In this document: piece by piece, positions 1 to 9,714 of the stretch
Position numbering within the stretch: the first letter of the stretch is position 1
How the letters are laid out: the number at the start of each line of letters is the position of its first letter
Assembly (NCBI RefSeq): GCF_905220565.1
Contig: NC_059404.1
Span: 17,326,472 to 17,390,471, forward strand
Source of the DNA: Melitaea cinxia
Lineage: Eukaryota > Arthropoda > Insecta > Lepidoptera > Nymphalidae
Length of the DNA: 64,000 nt
Direction: 5' to 3'
Notes under the pieces: model-generated
Databases searched by the model: none
Seen by the model: only the letters and a program-made list of their open reading frames with translations
What the model was told of the DNA's origin: nothing
Translations under genes and position numbers: made by a program

Positions 1-376
1 TCATATTTTTTTTTGTGTATGTTCCCTCATAATTATTTTTTTGTGTAAGTTCCCTCATATTTTTTTTGTGTGGACCGATTCCGATGATTTTCTTTTTAAT
101 CAAAATGGTGCTTGTCATTTGATCCCTTCTTCTTCTTCTGGTTAAAATGGCTTTCAATAGTGCCAAATGAGCACAGATGATTTCGCCAATGTCACGTGTA
201 ATGTGATCCCATTTAAATATTTAGATTGACATCTGACAAGTAACTTTAAGTTATCTGTAATAACGCCTATTTACTTGACTATTTTTTCGTCTACCTACGT
301 TGTATTACAAGTTACAAGTATTACGTTGTCTTAAAAGTCGATTTTTTTTTTCGTTTTCAAACAATTACAATTATTA
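1..376 (+). repeat. Family B repeat, 5'-truncated copy
   Basis: This is the right-hand part of a recurring repeat here called family B. It ends in GAAGTCGG-like sequence, a T-run and a degenerate TTTGCGAGCAAAC hairpin, followed by ACAATTAT. Internal family words such as ACCGATTCCGATGATTTT and CTACCTACGTTGTATTA are shared with the copies near 9.1, 23.5, 28, 34.6, 44 and 52 kb. The first 60 bases are imperfect copies of a TTCCCTCATATTTTTTTTGTGT unit. The left end lies outside the window or is lost. Confidence 0.75.
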
Positions 377-710
377 ATTTTATAGAAATTATTTAGATAA
401 TCGTGTTTATTTTTATTATTTAGATTTAAAATAAAAATACAAAAACCTCTAAGGGTATTAAGTTAGAAGTAACAGAACGAAATCTCCAGCTTCGAGGAAA
501 CTTAAATGAGAAGCATTTAGTACGTTAAGTAAACAGTACCCCGATAGACAGTTGCAATCATTGCATCCTTTCAGACGAACTAAACAACGGAATCGTAAAA
601 ACTAATAATAATAAAAAGTCCTTAGGGATTCTCTAAAGAAAGATGCTATGACTTGTATACGATTGAACGAAATTTTTGTCAATTATTTATATAAAATTGT
701 ATACCATTGT
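377..710. other. AT-rich spacer, nothing recognised
   Basis: AT-rich sequence with no convincing open frame, RNA gene or repeat that I can match to the families in this window. Confidence 0.6.
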
Positions 711-1003
711 ACATGATAACAACCGGGACCGACGGCTTAACGTGCTCTCCGAGGCACGGTGGGGAGACCCACAAGGACTGCACAAACATCAGACCACGGC
801 AAACGCCTGTATGGCCAATACAAATGTTTGTCATGTGCGGGGATCGAACCCGCATACATGTACACCTGATAGCGATCGTTACTTATAGTAGGCAACATAT
901 CCTTATAGGAGCAGCGTGGTGGATTAAGCTCTGACCCTTCTCCTACATGGGGAAAGAGGCCTCTGCCCAGTAGTGGGATATTACAGGCTGAAGCGTATAC
1001 CAT
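711..1003 (+). repeat. tRNA-derived SINE (family S1) with inverted 5' half
   Basis: The right half (about 858-1003) is the body and tail of SINE family S1 in plus orientation and ends in TGGGATATTACAGGCTGAAG. The left half (about 711-857) is the 5' half of the same SINE in reverse orientation, including the B-box-like GGATCGAACCC. In complete copies (43163-43505 minus, 51704-52044 plus) the two halves are collinear. This copy has therefore had its head inverted in place, as in twin priming during reverse transcription or a later inversion. Confidence 0.8.
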
Positions 1004-1135
1004 TTTGCCGTTTGCAGTCCAAACACCCTAGACCTTAGATTAGCAGTACAAAGTTCGAAACGAATTGACTTCAGATCTCTTCAGCTCCACAGTTATAAGA
1101 TTACAGCGGTCATTCTCCAATTCGGCGTTCTTTGC

Positions 1136-1151
1136 CTAATTACCGTGACGT
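1136..1151 (+). repeat. Left terminal inverted repeat of candidate element
   Basis: CTAATTACCGTGACGT here is the exact reverse complement of ACGTCACGGTAATTAG at 3311-3326. The pair brackets a region that contains a decayed gene and many copies of the core ACGGTAATTAG. Flanking bases do not show an unambiguous target duplication. A TA, or the palindrome TAATTA itself, is possible. Confidence 0.55.
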
Positions 1152-1365
1152 TTTTTATTTTTCACTGATTTGACTTAAACACATTAAAATATGAAACAAA
1201 TCAAAAATACGAATTCAATAATTAATTTGGCATGTAACAGTTAATTGTGGTTTTCTAGATAATGAGACTTAAAAAATTTATGAATACGGTAATTAGAAAA
1301 TTTTTATATTTAATGTAACGGTAATTAGAAAATATGCTGTGTAGTTACGGCAATAAGAATATAGC

Positions 1366-1612
1366 CACTCCCTCTCTTCCCGTGAGTGTCGTAAGAGGCG
1401 ACTAAGGGATTACACAGTTCCACTACCACCCTGGAACTTGAAAGTGCCGACCGATGGTGGGATAATCATCCAACTACTGCTTTTGAAATACACAGGCCGA
1501 AGACGGGCAGCAGCGTCTTAGGTGCAACAAAGCCAGCCCTGCGGTCTCCAACCCGCCTGCCCAGCGTGGTGACTATGGGCAAGACAAGACAAGACACATG
1601 AGTTCACGCCAC
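1366..1612 (+). mobile_element. Family D retroposon, tail-truncated copy
   Basis: The sequence from ATAGCCACTCCCTCTCTTCC to the word GCGTGAACTCATG matches family D, found reversed at 31570-31915 and 34088-34385. The characteristic word order is CCCGTGGGTGTCGTAAGAGG, then CCATCGGTCGG-like, then CCCAGCGTGGTGACTATGGGCAA. The ATC/TGA-type simple tail of other copies is missing. It interrupts the C-terminal end of the minus-strand gene relic, so it inserted after that gene arrived. Confidence 0.75.
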
Positions 1613-2700
1613 GTTTTTCTTGAAATATATTCTCTCTTGCCAGGACAAATGTGACTGATCTCATCTTGCTCTACAAAAATTTGGGCGTCTTGTTTGGTTA
1701 TCTCTACAGTAGTCCCTATATTATTATTATGTAAATACTTTGGTTCTATTTCTTTATCATGACTTTGTTTTGGTTTTGGATGTAACGTGTTTTATATTTC
1801 AGTCTTAATGCTTGCTTCCTGTACTTTTCTTTTGCTCTTCTTAGCTCTATTGTTTTGTCTCAAATATGACATTTCTTTATTTGTTTTCTATACATGCCTT
1901 CTAAATAACAATAAGAGTGAGATTTTTTTACGTATCGGTTTCTCGACAGTTATCTTTGAAGATGGTGAAGTTGGTGTTGAACACAAGGAAGACGCTCGTT
2001 CGTTTATTTTCGGTCAAATGCTCATTATTGATTAATAATAAAATAACATACTTTCAGTAGAAGATGATGACAGAGCACTAGATGGACGCGGCGTTGATGT
2101 GATTAAAGAAGGTTTAAAATTTGGTGTCTTTTTCAAGGGAACTAATTCTTTTTCAAAAGAACTCGACTGCAGAAAAATTTCGTCTTGCTGATTATCTTAT
2201 TTTTTTGATTTGGGATTTTCGGGACAATTTTGTACTCTTTTAGTGTACTTTTTAGCGCAGCGAATATGATAAATCATTGAGATGTGGTGTGACAGAGTTT
2301 CAAGAGGATCTGTTATATTGTTATCAAGCACCTCTATATCTAAGGTCCCTTCTTCCTCGATTGTATTCAATTTTCCCTTTTCCTTTTGTCTTTCATAGTA
2401 AGTTCTAAAATTTTCTCTACTTCTTTTTTGAGTTTTCTTCCGGCTTTTGGTGACATTTCGCAGATAGGCAGTATTTTTTTATTTTTTTTATTGTACCCTT
2501 CTTTCTCCTTTATTTTTTCTTTGATTGCTAATACAAAAAAGGGCATTTTTAATTCGTTCTCGGCGTTGTCGCGCGGCAAGCCTTCTATTTTCTTTAACTT
2601 CCTCTTTGGTCTTTTTGGGTTTTCCTATCCTATAAATTAAATAATTTGATGAATGGTCAGCATATAATATAGACATATTTACGGACAATGATAATAATAA
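1613..2700 (-). pseudogene. Decayed gene of unknown family inside candidate DNA element
   Basis: Reading the minus strand from about 2700 gives stretches that join across frames. First comes a basic segment containing NRRLAARQRRERIKN. After a frame change come ILPICEMSPKAGRKLKK and then YYERQKEKGKL. A serine/proline-rich part follows (STPRPSSALSSSS, STPTSPSS), and then VEQDEISHICPGKREYI near 1640-1700. At least two frameshifts and two stops break it, and the family D copy at 1366-1612 cuts off its end. From memory, the basic region, a P-I-x-E-M-S-P box and a DE-x-S-x-x-x-PGKR box recall an uncharacterised arthropod protein family seen in many copies per genome. I cannot assign a function. Its position between perfect inverted repeats suggests it is carried by a mobile element, but that is inference. 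Confidence 0.6.
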
Positions 2701-3310
2701 TCTACGAAAACCGCGGTAAACAAGTATTACTTTTTCATACAACGGTAATTATAAACATATGGTAATTGGTATACGGTAATTAGAAAACGATACATTTTCA
2801 CAAAAATGTTTAAAACCGACGCAGTATACAAATTCTAGCTTATTACAACGTACAGAGGCCAAAGTACTGTCTCCATTTACATGATCAACTTGGGTCTATC
2901 TTAAAAATCTAGTATTAAAATAAGAACAACGGTAATTAGAAAAGTTTTTAACCAAGGCTACGGTAATTATATACTCACGTGCTTCATTGGTGGTACACTA
3001 ACATGAGAGTCATACAACTGCTGATGGACCTCGGCACACACTGAGGAGACGCGATGCGTACGGTAGTGATGTGCCAAATACTTTTATTTAGGGATGTGCA
3101 CTCGAGAACAGCAGATGTTACGGTAATTAGAAGTTTCCATTGGACATACGATTACTTCTTAATAATTATTAGTAGACTGGTTCTATTGAGTTGATATTTT
3201 GTTATGCGATACACGCTGCTTAATATCGTTTAAAACGTTGAATGGATCAAAGTAAATCTATACACTATAAAAATTACAAGCAAGTTTTAAGATTAAGTTG
3301 GTGTGCGGAC

Positions 3311-3326
3311 ACGTCACGGTAATTAG
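3311..3326 (-). repeat. Right terminal inverted repeat of candidate element
   Basis: ACGTCACGGTAATTAG is a perfect 16-base inverted match to 1136-1151. The last member of the ACGGTAATTAG motif series coincides with this end. Confidence 0.55.
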
Positions 3327-3330
3327 AGAA

Positions 3331-4205
3331 CAGAGGTTTTTTGAACATAAGTTAAATTAATTTAGTCTTAATTACTTAAAACAGAAGCCAATATTTTTTT
3401 TACAGCTAGGTACGGATGCTATCTAAAATATATAAAAAAGTGCATGATTGAATATGATGATATTACGGTTTAAACAAGCCCGGACACGAAAAATTTGCTA
3501 ATCGGAGAATGGCCGACTAGGTACATTTTTGGTTTTTGCCCAGATAATTGCCTTTGCGGTTAGACGAAAAAATACTGCCAGTAATCTTAGCACCGTTTCA
3601 TCCGCATGTACATGAATTTAGGCCATAATTTTCTGTAAAAAAAAAATACTAAAAAATTTGCATTAAAAATATATATCAAAATGTTTAGGAGCTTTAATGT
3701 ATAGAAATCTATAACATGATAGAACTTTTCAATGTTTAGTACATCAATAGTGACAAAATGTTATCGGTACTTTTATTATATATCTTTCATGTATAAAAGT
3801 TTTATATTTTATACCTCATGACGACATAAATATGAAAAGAACTTATTTAACCAGTATGAAGCTATAAAGTGTTTTTTTTTTTTTTTTTTTATATATACCT
3901 CCGACATAGGGTCGGAGTCTGTGCTTAATCTGCTCATCCATACCAGTTCTCGCATTTATTCTTCTCGCACTTTCATTCTGCATACTAATTTCTTTCTTTC
4001 ATACTTTCCACATTCACACACTGGGTGGGTTCCCATCTAAGTTACTATTATACTTCTATTGCTTATTTTATGAACACCTGGGAAAATGAGCGGGGTTTGG
4101 GTATGATGTTTTTATTTACAATCTTTAGCTATAAAGTGTTGTCTTTATGTTATTAACATATACTAAAGATAGCTTTGTATAGGATTTTTAAGCATTTTTT
4201 ATTAT
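3331..4205. other. AT-rich stretch with poly-T tract and short hairpin
   Basis: A T-tract of about 20 bases near 3861-3882 is followed by ATATATACCTCCGAC and a 7-bp hairpin (CTCCGAC/GTCGGAG). A pyrimidine-rich stretch runs to about 4075. This could be a minus-strand retroposon with its A-tail at 3882, but no target duplication was found. Nothing else is recognised. Confidence 0.4.
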
Positions 4206-4206
4206 A

Positions 4207-4455
4207 CAACTAATTCGGCAAAAAAGTGAACGGCTCACCTGATGGTAAGCGATTACCGTAGCCTATAGACGTCTGCAATATCAGAAGCATCTCAAGCAAG
4301 AGCTCTGGTCACATTACTAACCGCAGAAATACATCACAGCTTGACAGCAGTGGTATTTAGCTGTGATCTTCTGTAAGGTCGAGGTGCTACCCCAGTCGGG
4401 CTGCTCCAGATTTTGAGCAAGATATTTTCTGCTATGCACTACCTCATTTAAATCA
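4207..4455 (+). repeat. Family C repeat
   Basis: Copy of family C, marked by GGCTCACCTGATGGTAAGCG, ATTACCGTAGCCTATAGACG, GCTGTGATCTTCTGTAAGGT and CCCCAGTCGGGCTGCTCC. It shares order and spacing with copies at 17343, 41940, 50905, 59653 and 62709. No coding capacity. I see no diagnostic transposon ends. Confidence 0.8.
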
Positions 4456-4784
4456 GGATATCATAGCGTCAACCTATCTTGCAGTGGTCAAGCAACCTAA
4501 CGACAGTTCCCACACGTGTTCAACACAGAACCTATTTACTCTGCGGTCGGTACGAAGTTGGTAAGTCGTACAAAAGCCCCGCTGCGTACGATCGCAAGTT
4601 TACGGTGAATTGGTGGAACTTTCTAACGCCAAGCGAGCAGTGGTCTACACTTAGGATTGTTTTCAGCTTACAATTTAACGTTTGAAGTTATTTTCATAAC
4701 ATTGGCGTGTTGATACTGACCGTTTCATGGTCAGTCTCAATGATCAAGCTACACTGAAACAAGCAAAAACAGATATAGATATTA
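4456..4784. other. Spacer without recognised feature
   Basis: A 68-codon open frame at 4479-4685 has no recognisable motif and is probably chance. No repeat family match was seen. Confidence 0.5.
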
Positions 4785-4915
4785 TATACTTTATTGCACT
4801 CAAAAATACATATAGAAACGTAAAATAATAGTAAGGTTTATGGCACAGGTGGACTTATCTCTGAAAGAGATTTCTTCCAGTCAACCCATGGTCATGAGTA
4901 AGTGTTTCATATAGC
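4785..4915 (+). repeat. Family E retroposon tail
   Basis: The series ACTTTATTGCAC, then a GGTGGACTTATC-like word, then AGATTTCTTCCAGTCAACCC is shared with 48001-48125 (plus) and, reversed, with 39385-39490 and part of 20150-20215. The recurring order suggests the 3' end of a non-LTR retrotransposon or SINE. No coding sequence remains. Confidence 0.6.
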
Positions 4916-5214
4916 GAGGCAAACAGTGCAAGAAGTATTTATTAAGAAGAAAAATAAAAGACACCAAAAAAATAAAAAAAATAAAAGATAATAAAAAATG
5001 TATATATATTTAAAAATGTAACATACTACATACTAACAAACACATATAAAGATACATACCGAAATACAAATATACTTGTACATATACATAAACATATCTA
5101 TAATGTATAAGTAAATACATACATATCCTATACAGATTAATAATTAAAATAATTTTAGATCATAAGTCACTGTCATAATAAACTCAGTAGATATACCTAC
5201 ATAAATCTGCCAAC
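4916..5214. other. AT-rich low-complexity stretch
   Basis: A-rich runs and imperfect ATAC/ATAA repeats. No gene or known repeat family visible. Confidence 0.6.
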
Positions 5215-5302
5215 CTGCAGCGGAGCAGTGTGGTGGATTAAACTCCGACACTTCCCCTACATGGAGAATGAGGCCAGCAGTAGGATGTTACAGGCTGAAT
5301 CG
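5215..5302 (+). repeat. SINE S1 tail fragment
   Basis: AGCAGTGTGGTGGATTAAAC through GATGTTACAGGCTGAATCG matches the 3' end of SINE S1. It is followed by an A-run of about 15, consistent with a retroposed tail. The tRNA head is absent. Confidence 0.75.
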
Positions 5303-5377
5303 ATCAAAAAAAAAAAAAAAACTGAACTGGCTTGAAGCAAACGCAAGTGGTGCCATTTCATTCCTTTTTTATTTTTA

Positions 5378-5432
5378 AACTTGATCGGCAAACAAGCGGA
5401 CAGCTCACCTGATGGTAAGCGATTGATGATGC
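5378..5432 (+). repeat. Family C fragment
   Basis: Only the first 55 bases of family C remain (GATCGGCAAACAAGCGGAC through TGGTAAGCGATT). Confidence 0.7.
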
Positions 5433-5734
5433 GATTTAGCTATTTTTCATCTAGCAAGCAAACACAATAATTTTTATTCTTTTATACGAACCTTAAACTG
5501 ACAATAAGGAACGTAAAAAACGAAATATGCAATCTGGTGGAGTCGTTTGGAAGTTATGCGACGCTTAATTTATGTAACATTTCGGTGATTTATTTTTATT
5601 ACTAGTAGTATATATGTAGATGTTATATAATAAATATTATTATTTATACTTTAATATTAATATTATTATTCTTAGCTTAATACTATATTATGTAATAATA
5701 TTACTTTAATATTTAATATTAATATTATTAAATA

Positions 5735-5981
5735 ATAAATCTACACAATACACACACGATCGTCTGTTCCTAAAGTAAGCAACTTAATGCTTGTGTTATA
5801 GGTAACAGCCGACTGGTATAGCTACATTTTTTTTTTTTGATAAACTTACTTATAAATAATACATATATATAAATACACAAACAAATATTTATATATACAC
5901 CCAGACTCGAGGTGGGAATCGAACCCACAACTCTCGGAGCAGAAAGCAGGGTCACTACAAACTGCGCCAACGGGCTAGTCA
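5735..5981 (-). repeat. tRNA-derived SINE (family S2)
   Basis: On the minus strand the copy starts with GACTAGCCCGTTGGCGCAG, which acts as an A-box region, and then has a B-box-like GGTTCGATTCCCACC. An AT-rich middle follows, then GCTGTTACCTATAACACAAG and AAGTTGCTTACTTTAGG before the tail. The same layout is found at 31052-31290 and 61898-62100 (plus) and at 37608-37802 (minus). The head is internal Pol III promoter sequence of tRNA origin and is not a functional tRNA gene. Confidence 0.85.
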
Positions 5982-6920
5982 AACTATATTATACTTTCAT
6001 AACTGCATGTAGTGCATTAAAATATTGAACATAGACGCGCTTAATCAGTAATCTTGGTGTACAGGACAAATTCTAACGTCTACGTGTAAAATTTTAAATT
6101 AATCAATTAAAAACTATTCTTAAGTTGTGGATTGTAAATATGTATAATGTTTAATAAACTATTTATTGTTATTCTATTAACAAACTAACTGATAATGATG
6201 AATAAGGAAAAACAAATGGGACTAATTTTTTTTTGTTTTTTCGCTAATTATATTTAGTCGTCTTTGATTTTGGCTGTTCCAATTTCTCCCGTGAATGTAC
6301 GAGTCTATCCTACATCACTAAGTGATAACTAAGACTTCTCTTGATGAAAGGAATACAATTCTTTCCACACTGTAATACTTTTTTTTATATATAAGTGATA
6401 TAACATCTACGGGCTTTTGAACCCATGTCCTTTTTTATTCTAAAACACGCAATTTTTATTTTATTTTTTATTTCAAGGTAGGTGTTATTCAGCAACATCG
6501 CGAGAAAGACGAACTTAATGTCTCCAAAAGAGACGTGAGTCCACCGACCAGTTCTTATTCTAATTTTTCATTATAATAATATACTTATATCTAGCTTAAC
6601 CTTACATTATTTACATGCGTAAAATTTTTTTATATAAAAATTAATATTAACTATATCACCACCTACTCCTCCCAAGCAAAGCAACCTATTCGAATCTTAC
6701 TTTGACATCTCGAGAACATGTGTAACTTGACATTATTAAATCTAATTTATCTTAATTTTAACTATTTTATTATTGTTTTTATCATTATTGTCATTATTAT
6801 TTTATTTTTTAGATAATTATTGTGATGTTGTAATTTTGTCACTTAATTGTAAATAATATGACTACGAATTGATGACCTTATGATTTGATAATGATAATTA
6901 CTTATGTATTTGTGTATTTA

Positions 6921-6963
<43 letters not shown>

Positions 6964-7517
6964 TTTAAATAATAATTATAATAATGTATCTTAACAAGAT
7001 AACTTTGCATGTCGTGTTTGCTTTAATATGGTTGTACATTTATAAATGTAGTCTATGATAAAATTAATATCGTCAAGTATAATAAATGTAACAACTGCTA
7101 GCAAACCATATTAAATAAATAAATAAACATTCTCAACGACGGCGGTGTCTCTATTATGAATCGCCAACTTGGGACTATGCTCGAGAATGTCTTTTTCTAT
7201 AGCCACACTGTAATACTAATATAGAGTATAGATTATTTTTTCTGTCATTTGGCTAGGACTGCAGCAAAATTCTGTGTAATTTCAAATCCCAGATATTAGG
7301 CTCACGAGATGTCTACGTGCGGTTGTACTATCACCCGGTCCTCTCACACGTGCCACGTTGTGTTCGCTGCTCGCTGGACCCACTTCGTTGTTATTAATGT
7401 AACATATGTTACCTTGATACGAAATAATATTAGACTTTACAAATTATATTACACGGAAAATTGGTGATAAGATATTATAATATTCTGATTTTAACTTGTT
7501 TCATTTTGTTTATATAA
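5982..7517. other. AT-rich stretch with a (TG)n microsatellite
   Basis: A (TG)13-like run at 6921-6947 passes into (TATG)n up to about 6963. The stretch 6650-7130 ends with repeated AAATAAATAAATA and could be a retroposon 3' region. The 5590-5740 neighbourhood is almost pure A/T. No coding sequence recognised. Confidence 0.55.
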
Positions 7518-7640
7518 CTAGATCAGCAAACAAGCGTACAGCTCACCTGATGGTAAGCGATTACCGTAGCTTATAGACGCCTGCGACACCTGAAGCATTG
7601 CAAGCGCATTAATGATCCAACCCCTCCTCAGGAGCTCTGG
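7518..7640 (+). repeat. Family C repeat, partial
   Basis: Starts at AGATCAGCAAACAAGCGTAC, retains GCTCACCTGATGGTAAGCG and CTTATAGACGCCTGCGACAC, and breaks off after CAGGAGCTCTGGAG. The second half of the family is missing. Confidence 0.75.
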
Positions 7641-7754
7641 AGCTGTTTAATAATGTTTTGTACAGTCATACAATAGTATTGAACTAATTAGAATTGGAAG
7701 CTTAAATGAATAAAACAAAAATGTATATACAAAAACTTTTTTATCATATAATGA

Positions 7755-7935
7755 TGCAGGTAGAAAAATATCACCGCCTCACTGGCTAGGCCCACAGGAT
7801 TGAGTTGATACGTGTGGAGCCAGTTCGGCTGCAGGAGTTCATCGCATTTTGAACCAGGTTTGTCCTTCGGTCGCCTTTTACGACTCCCACGGCAAGAAAG
7901 GGGGTGGTGCTAATCTACTCGGCCACCACACGGCA
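7755..7935 (+). repeat. Divergent family D-related retroposon
   Basis: The segment with CGCCTTTTACGACTCCCACG, GGGGGTGG and GGCCACCACACGGCAC reads as the 5' end of a family D-like retroposon on the minus strand. Compare CGCCTCTTACGACACCCACGG at about 34350. The left part, CTCACTGGCTAGGCCCAC, is not shared with the other copies, so this may be a related subfamily. Confidence 0.5.
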
Positions 7936-8253
7936 CTCTGCACTTATTACCGTATTAATGTAAATGATAAAATAGGATAGAGCGGTGAATTCAAGCTTAG
8001 TACCAGTTCTTCTACTAGAGTTAGTTTCACCAAACAGTTATCCTAATTGATTCGTGTCGATATCTTGCTTGAGATAGAACAATCTCGACCACATTTATTC
8101 AGTTACAGTTCGCGAACAAGTCTCTAAAGCTGTGCCTACGATGATAAGTTAGTAAAAATACAAAACTAATAGAATTATTGTATTGTATTGTATATTGTAA
8201 AGAGCTCACTATAGACGGCACCACGGTTCGCTTAAACCGAATATAAAAATCAA
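7936..8253. other. Spacer without recognised feature
   Basis: AT-rich sequence. GGTTCGCTTAAACCG near 8225 can fold into a small hairpin. No gene seen. Confidence 0.5.
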
Positions 8254-8370
8254 CATATCAAAAATTTCGATCTAGCGGGTACATCGTTCCATAGCTTAAT
8301 TGGCTAGAGCACCGACACGGTCAGTCGGAGATGCAGGCAATCCCCGCTGGAACGGTCGATTTTTGATATG
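8254..8370. repeat. Inverted repeats flanking a tRNA-like core
   Basis: CATATCAAAAATTTCGA (8254-8270) is inverted at TCGATTTTTGATATG (8356-8370), almost perfectly. The arms flank the tRNA-like sequence at 8285-8354, so the whole unit can fold into a long stem capped by a cloverleaf. Confidence 0.65.
8285..8354 (+). tRNA. tRNA-like sequence, probably pseudo-tRNA
   Basis: The 70 bases fold as a tRNA-like cloverleaf. The acceptor stem is a perfect 7 bp (CGTTCCA/TGGAACG). The D arm is GCTT/GAGC with TTGG in the loop. The anticodon stem is a perfect 5 bp (CCGAC/GTCGG) around the 7-base loop ACGGTCA. Position 33 is C rather than the usual U, and the T loop is about two bases short, lacking TTC in its normal place (GCAGGCAATCCCCGC). 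A triplet GGT would occupy the anticodon position. The defects and the inverted-repeat flanks suggest a repeat-borne tRNA-like element rather than a working tRNA gene. Confidence 0.55.
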
Positions 8371-9108
8371 ATATTCAAAAATGTTTACAAATAAAATAAA
8401 ATCGTAAACAAATAGAATTAATTTTCTGTGTTATTATTTTTAGAGTACCATATTTTTTTTTGTGTGTACAGTTTGTAGAGTGTATGTTGTGAAAAGTGCT
8501 AAACTTTAAGCATTAGTACTATTACTCTTTATCGTCTAGTACATAACTATTTTACTGTCATTTCATTATATTTTTTTCTTTCTTTTAACTATAATCTGCA
8601 GTAGAAATAACATTAAGAATATTTTTTTCAAATTACGGTTTTGTGTTACAAAAGACAACACTACATGTTGTATCGCGATTTACATTCGAGTCTCGTACAA
8701 ATAACTTATAATACACTAATTCAGAATCGATAGCCAATTCATTTGTTTAAAGTTCTCTTGAACATTGTCTAAGAATTAACTTTGAAACGAAAAATTTCAT
8801 GAATTTATCAGTTTCAGATTACCATTACAAAAAAAATGCATGTTGTATGCATATTTAAATCAAATTTGAAAGTAAGTTGAGATCAATTAGTCTCTCATAT
8901 AGACGCAGCCTAGTTCGTGACGTCACGGCCAAACAATCCAGAACATTCGTCAGTTATCAGTCGACATCGGCGCACGCCTCACGATGTCAGATCACAGCCG
9001 ATTAGATCTTTGAAGATAAATACTATTTCTCGACTGAGGAATATTGTATAAGAGTATCGGTCTCAACTATGGGTGGCTGTTTGTTTAAGCTTCGAAAAAA
9101 AGATGGCT
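8371..9108. other. Spacer with a CRE-like palindrome
   Basis: Mostly AT-rich. A less AT-rich segment at about 8890-9000 contains the 12-bp palindrome CGTGACGTCACG (8916-8927) and TCAGTT at 8950, which resembles an arthropod initiator. No TATA box or convincing downstream coding frame was found. Confidence 0.4.
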
Positions 9109-9562
9109 TTTTAACCGACTTTATATATATATATATATATATTATGTACATATATTCGGGGATAACTTCGTCGTTTATGAACCTATTTTGATAATTCTTT
9201 TTTTGTTGGAAAGGAGATGGATGGATTGGAGGAGGAGAAAACGAGGATCTGATGATGGAATCCCAGAGAAATCGAGGGAAACCCTTGAAAATCCGCAAAA
9301 CTTTTTACTGGGTGTACCGATTCTGATGATTTTTAATTTAATCGGATGTTTATCATGTGGTCATGTTTAAATTTCATCGAGACCTGATTACACTTTTGGA
9401 TTAATCTTTGGTAATGTTTACTTGACTTTTTTTCATCTACCTACGTTGTATTACAATTACCTATGTACGTGTGTGTGTGTTGTACCTATTTAAATCAACA
9501 AGTATGTCGATGTAATTGAAGTCGGTTTTTTTTTTCGTTTGCCAGCAAATACAATTATATGA
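9109..9562 (+). repeat. Family B repeat
   Basis: Runs from TTAACCGACTT through a (TA)11 tract (9122-9142) to GAAGTCGGTTTTTTTTTTCG and GTTTGCCAGCAAATACAATT. The ends AACCGACTT and AAGTCGGTT are inverted, and a hairpin-forming GTTTGC...GCAAA follows the right end. Internal words are shared with other B copies. The 91- and 60-codon open frames across it have no motif. Confidence 0.8.
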
Positions 9563-9714
9563 TAAAAGGTTGTTCAGATATTTCACTGAAATCTGTAAAG
9601 GAGACAAGAAAATCAAAAGTTTGATAAAAAATCCACAAAACTGTAAATAGATATCCTTATGTAGACTATAGGGTTTAAATAATACTCCTTTTTTTGAAGT
9701 AAAACTTGTAATAG

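Larger units (their letters stand above)
1286..3330 (+). repeat. Dispersed direct repeats ACGGTAATTAGAAAA
   Basis: Copies close to ACGGTAATTAGAAAA lie at 1286, 1318, 2742 (ACGGTAATTATAAA), 2773, 2929, 2960 (ACGGTAATTATA), 3120 and 3316, with a weaker copy at 1347 and a partial one at 2759. All are in the same orientation, and one inverted copy sits at the left end (1136). They are irregularly spaced over 2 kb, which is unlike a satellite. Repeated motifs like this at element ends often bind the transposase. TAATTA is also the core site of many homeodomain proteins. Confidence 0.7.

Noticed and set aside
1286..3330. CRISPR-like or satellite array from ACGGTAATTAGAAAA copies
   Set aside because: Spacing is irregular from 30 to over 1,400 bases and a gene relic lies between the copies. 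An element-borne motif set explains it better.
5920..5980. Possible tRNA gene (GGTTCGATTCCCACC block)
   Set aside because: Same head occurs in several SINE S2 copies with a shared non-tRNA body. No complete cloverleaf.
9023..9370. Overlapping 91- and 60-codon frames on both strands
   Set aside because: Both lie mostly in a family B repeat and its (TA)n tract.
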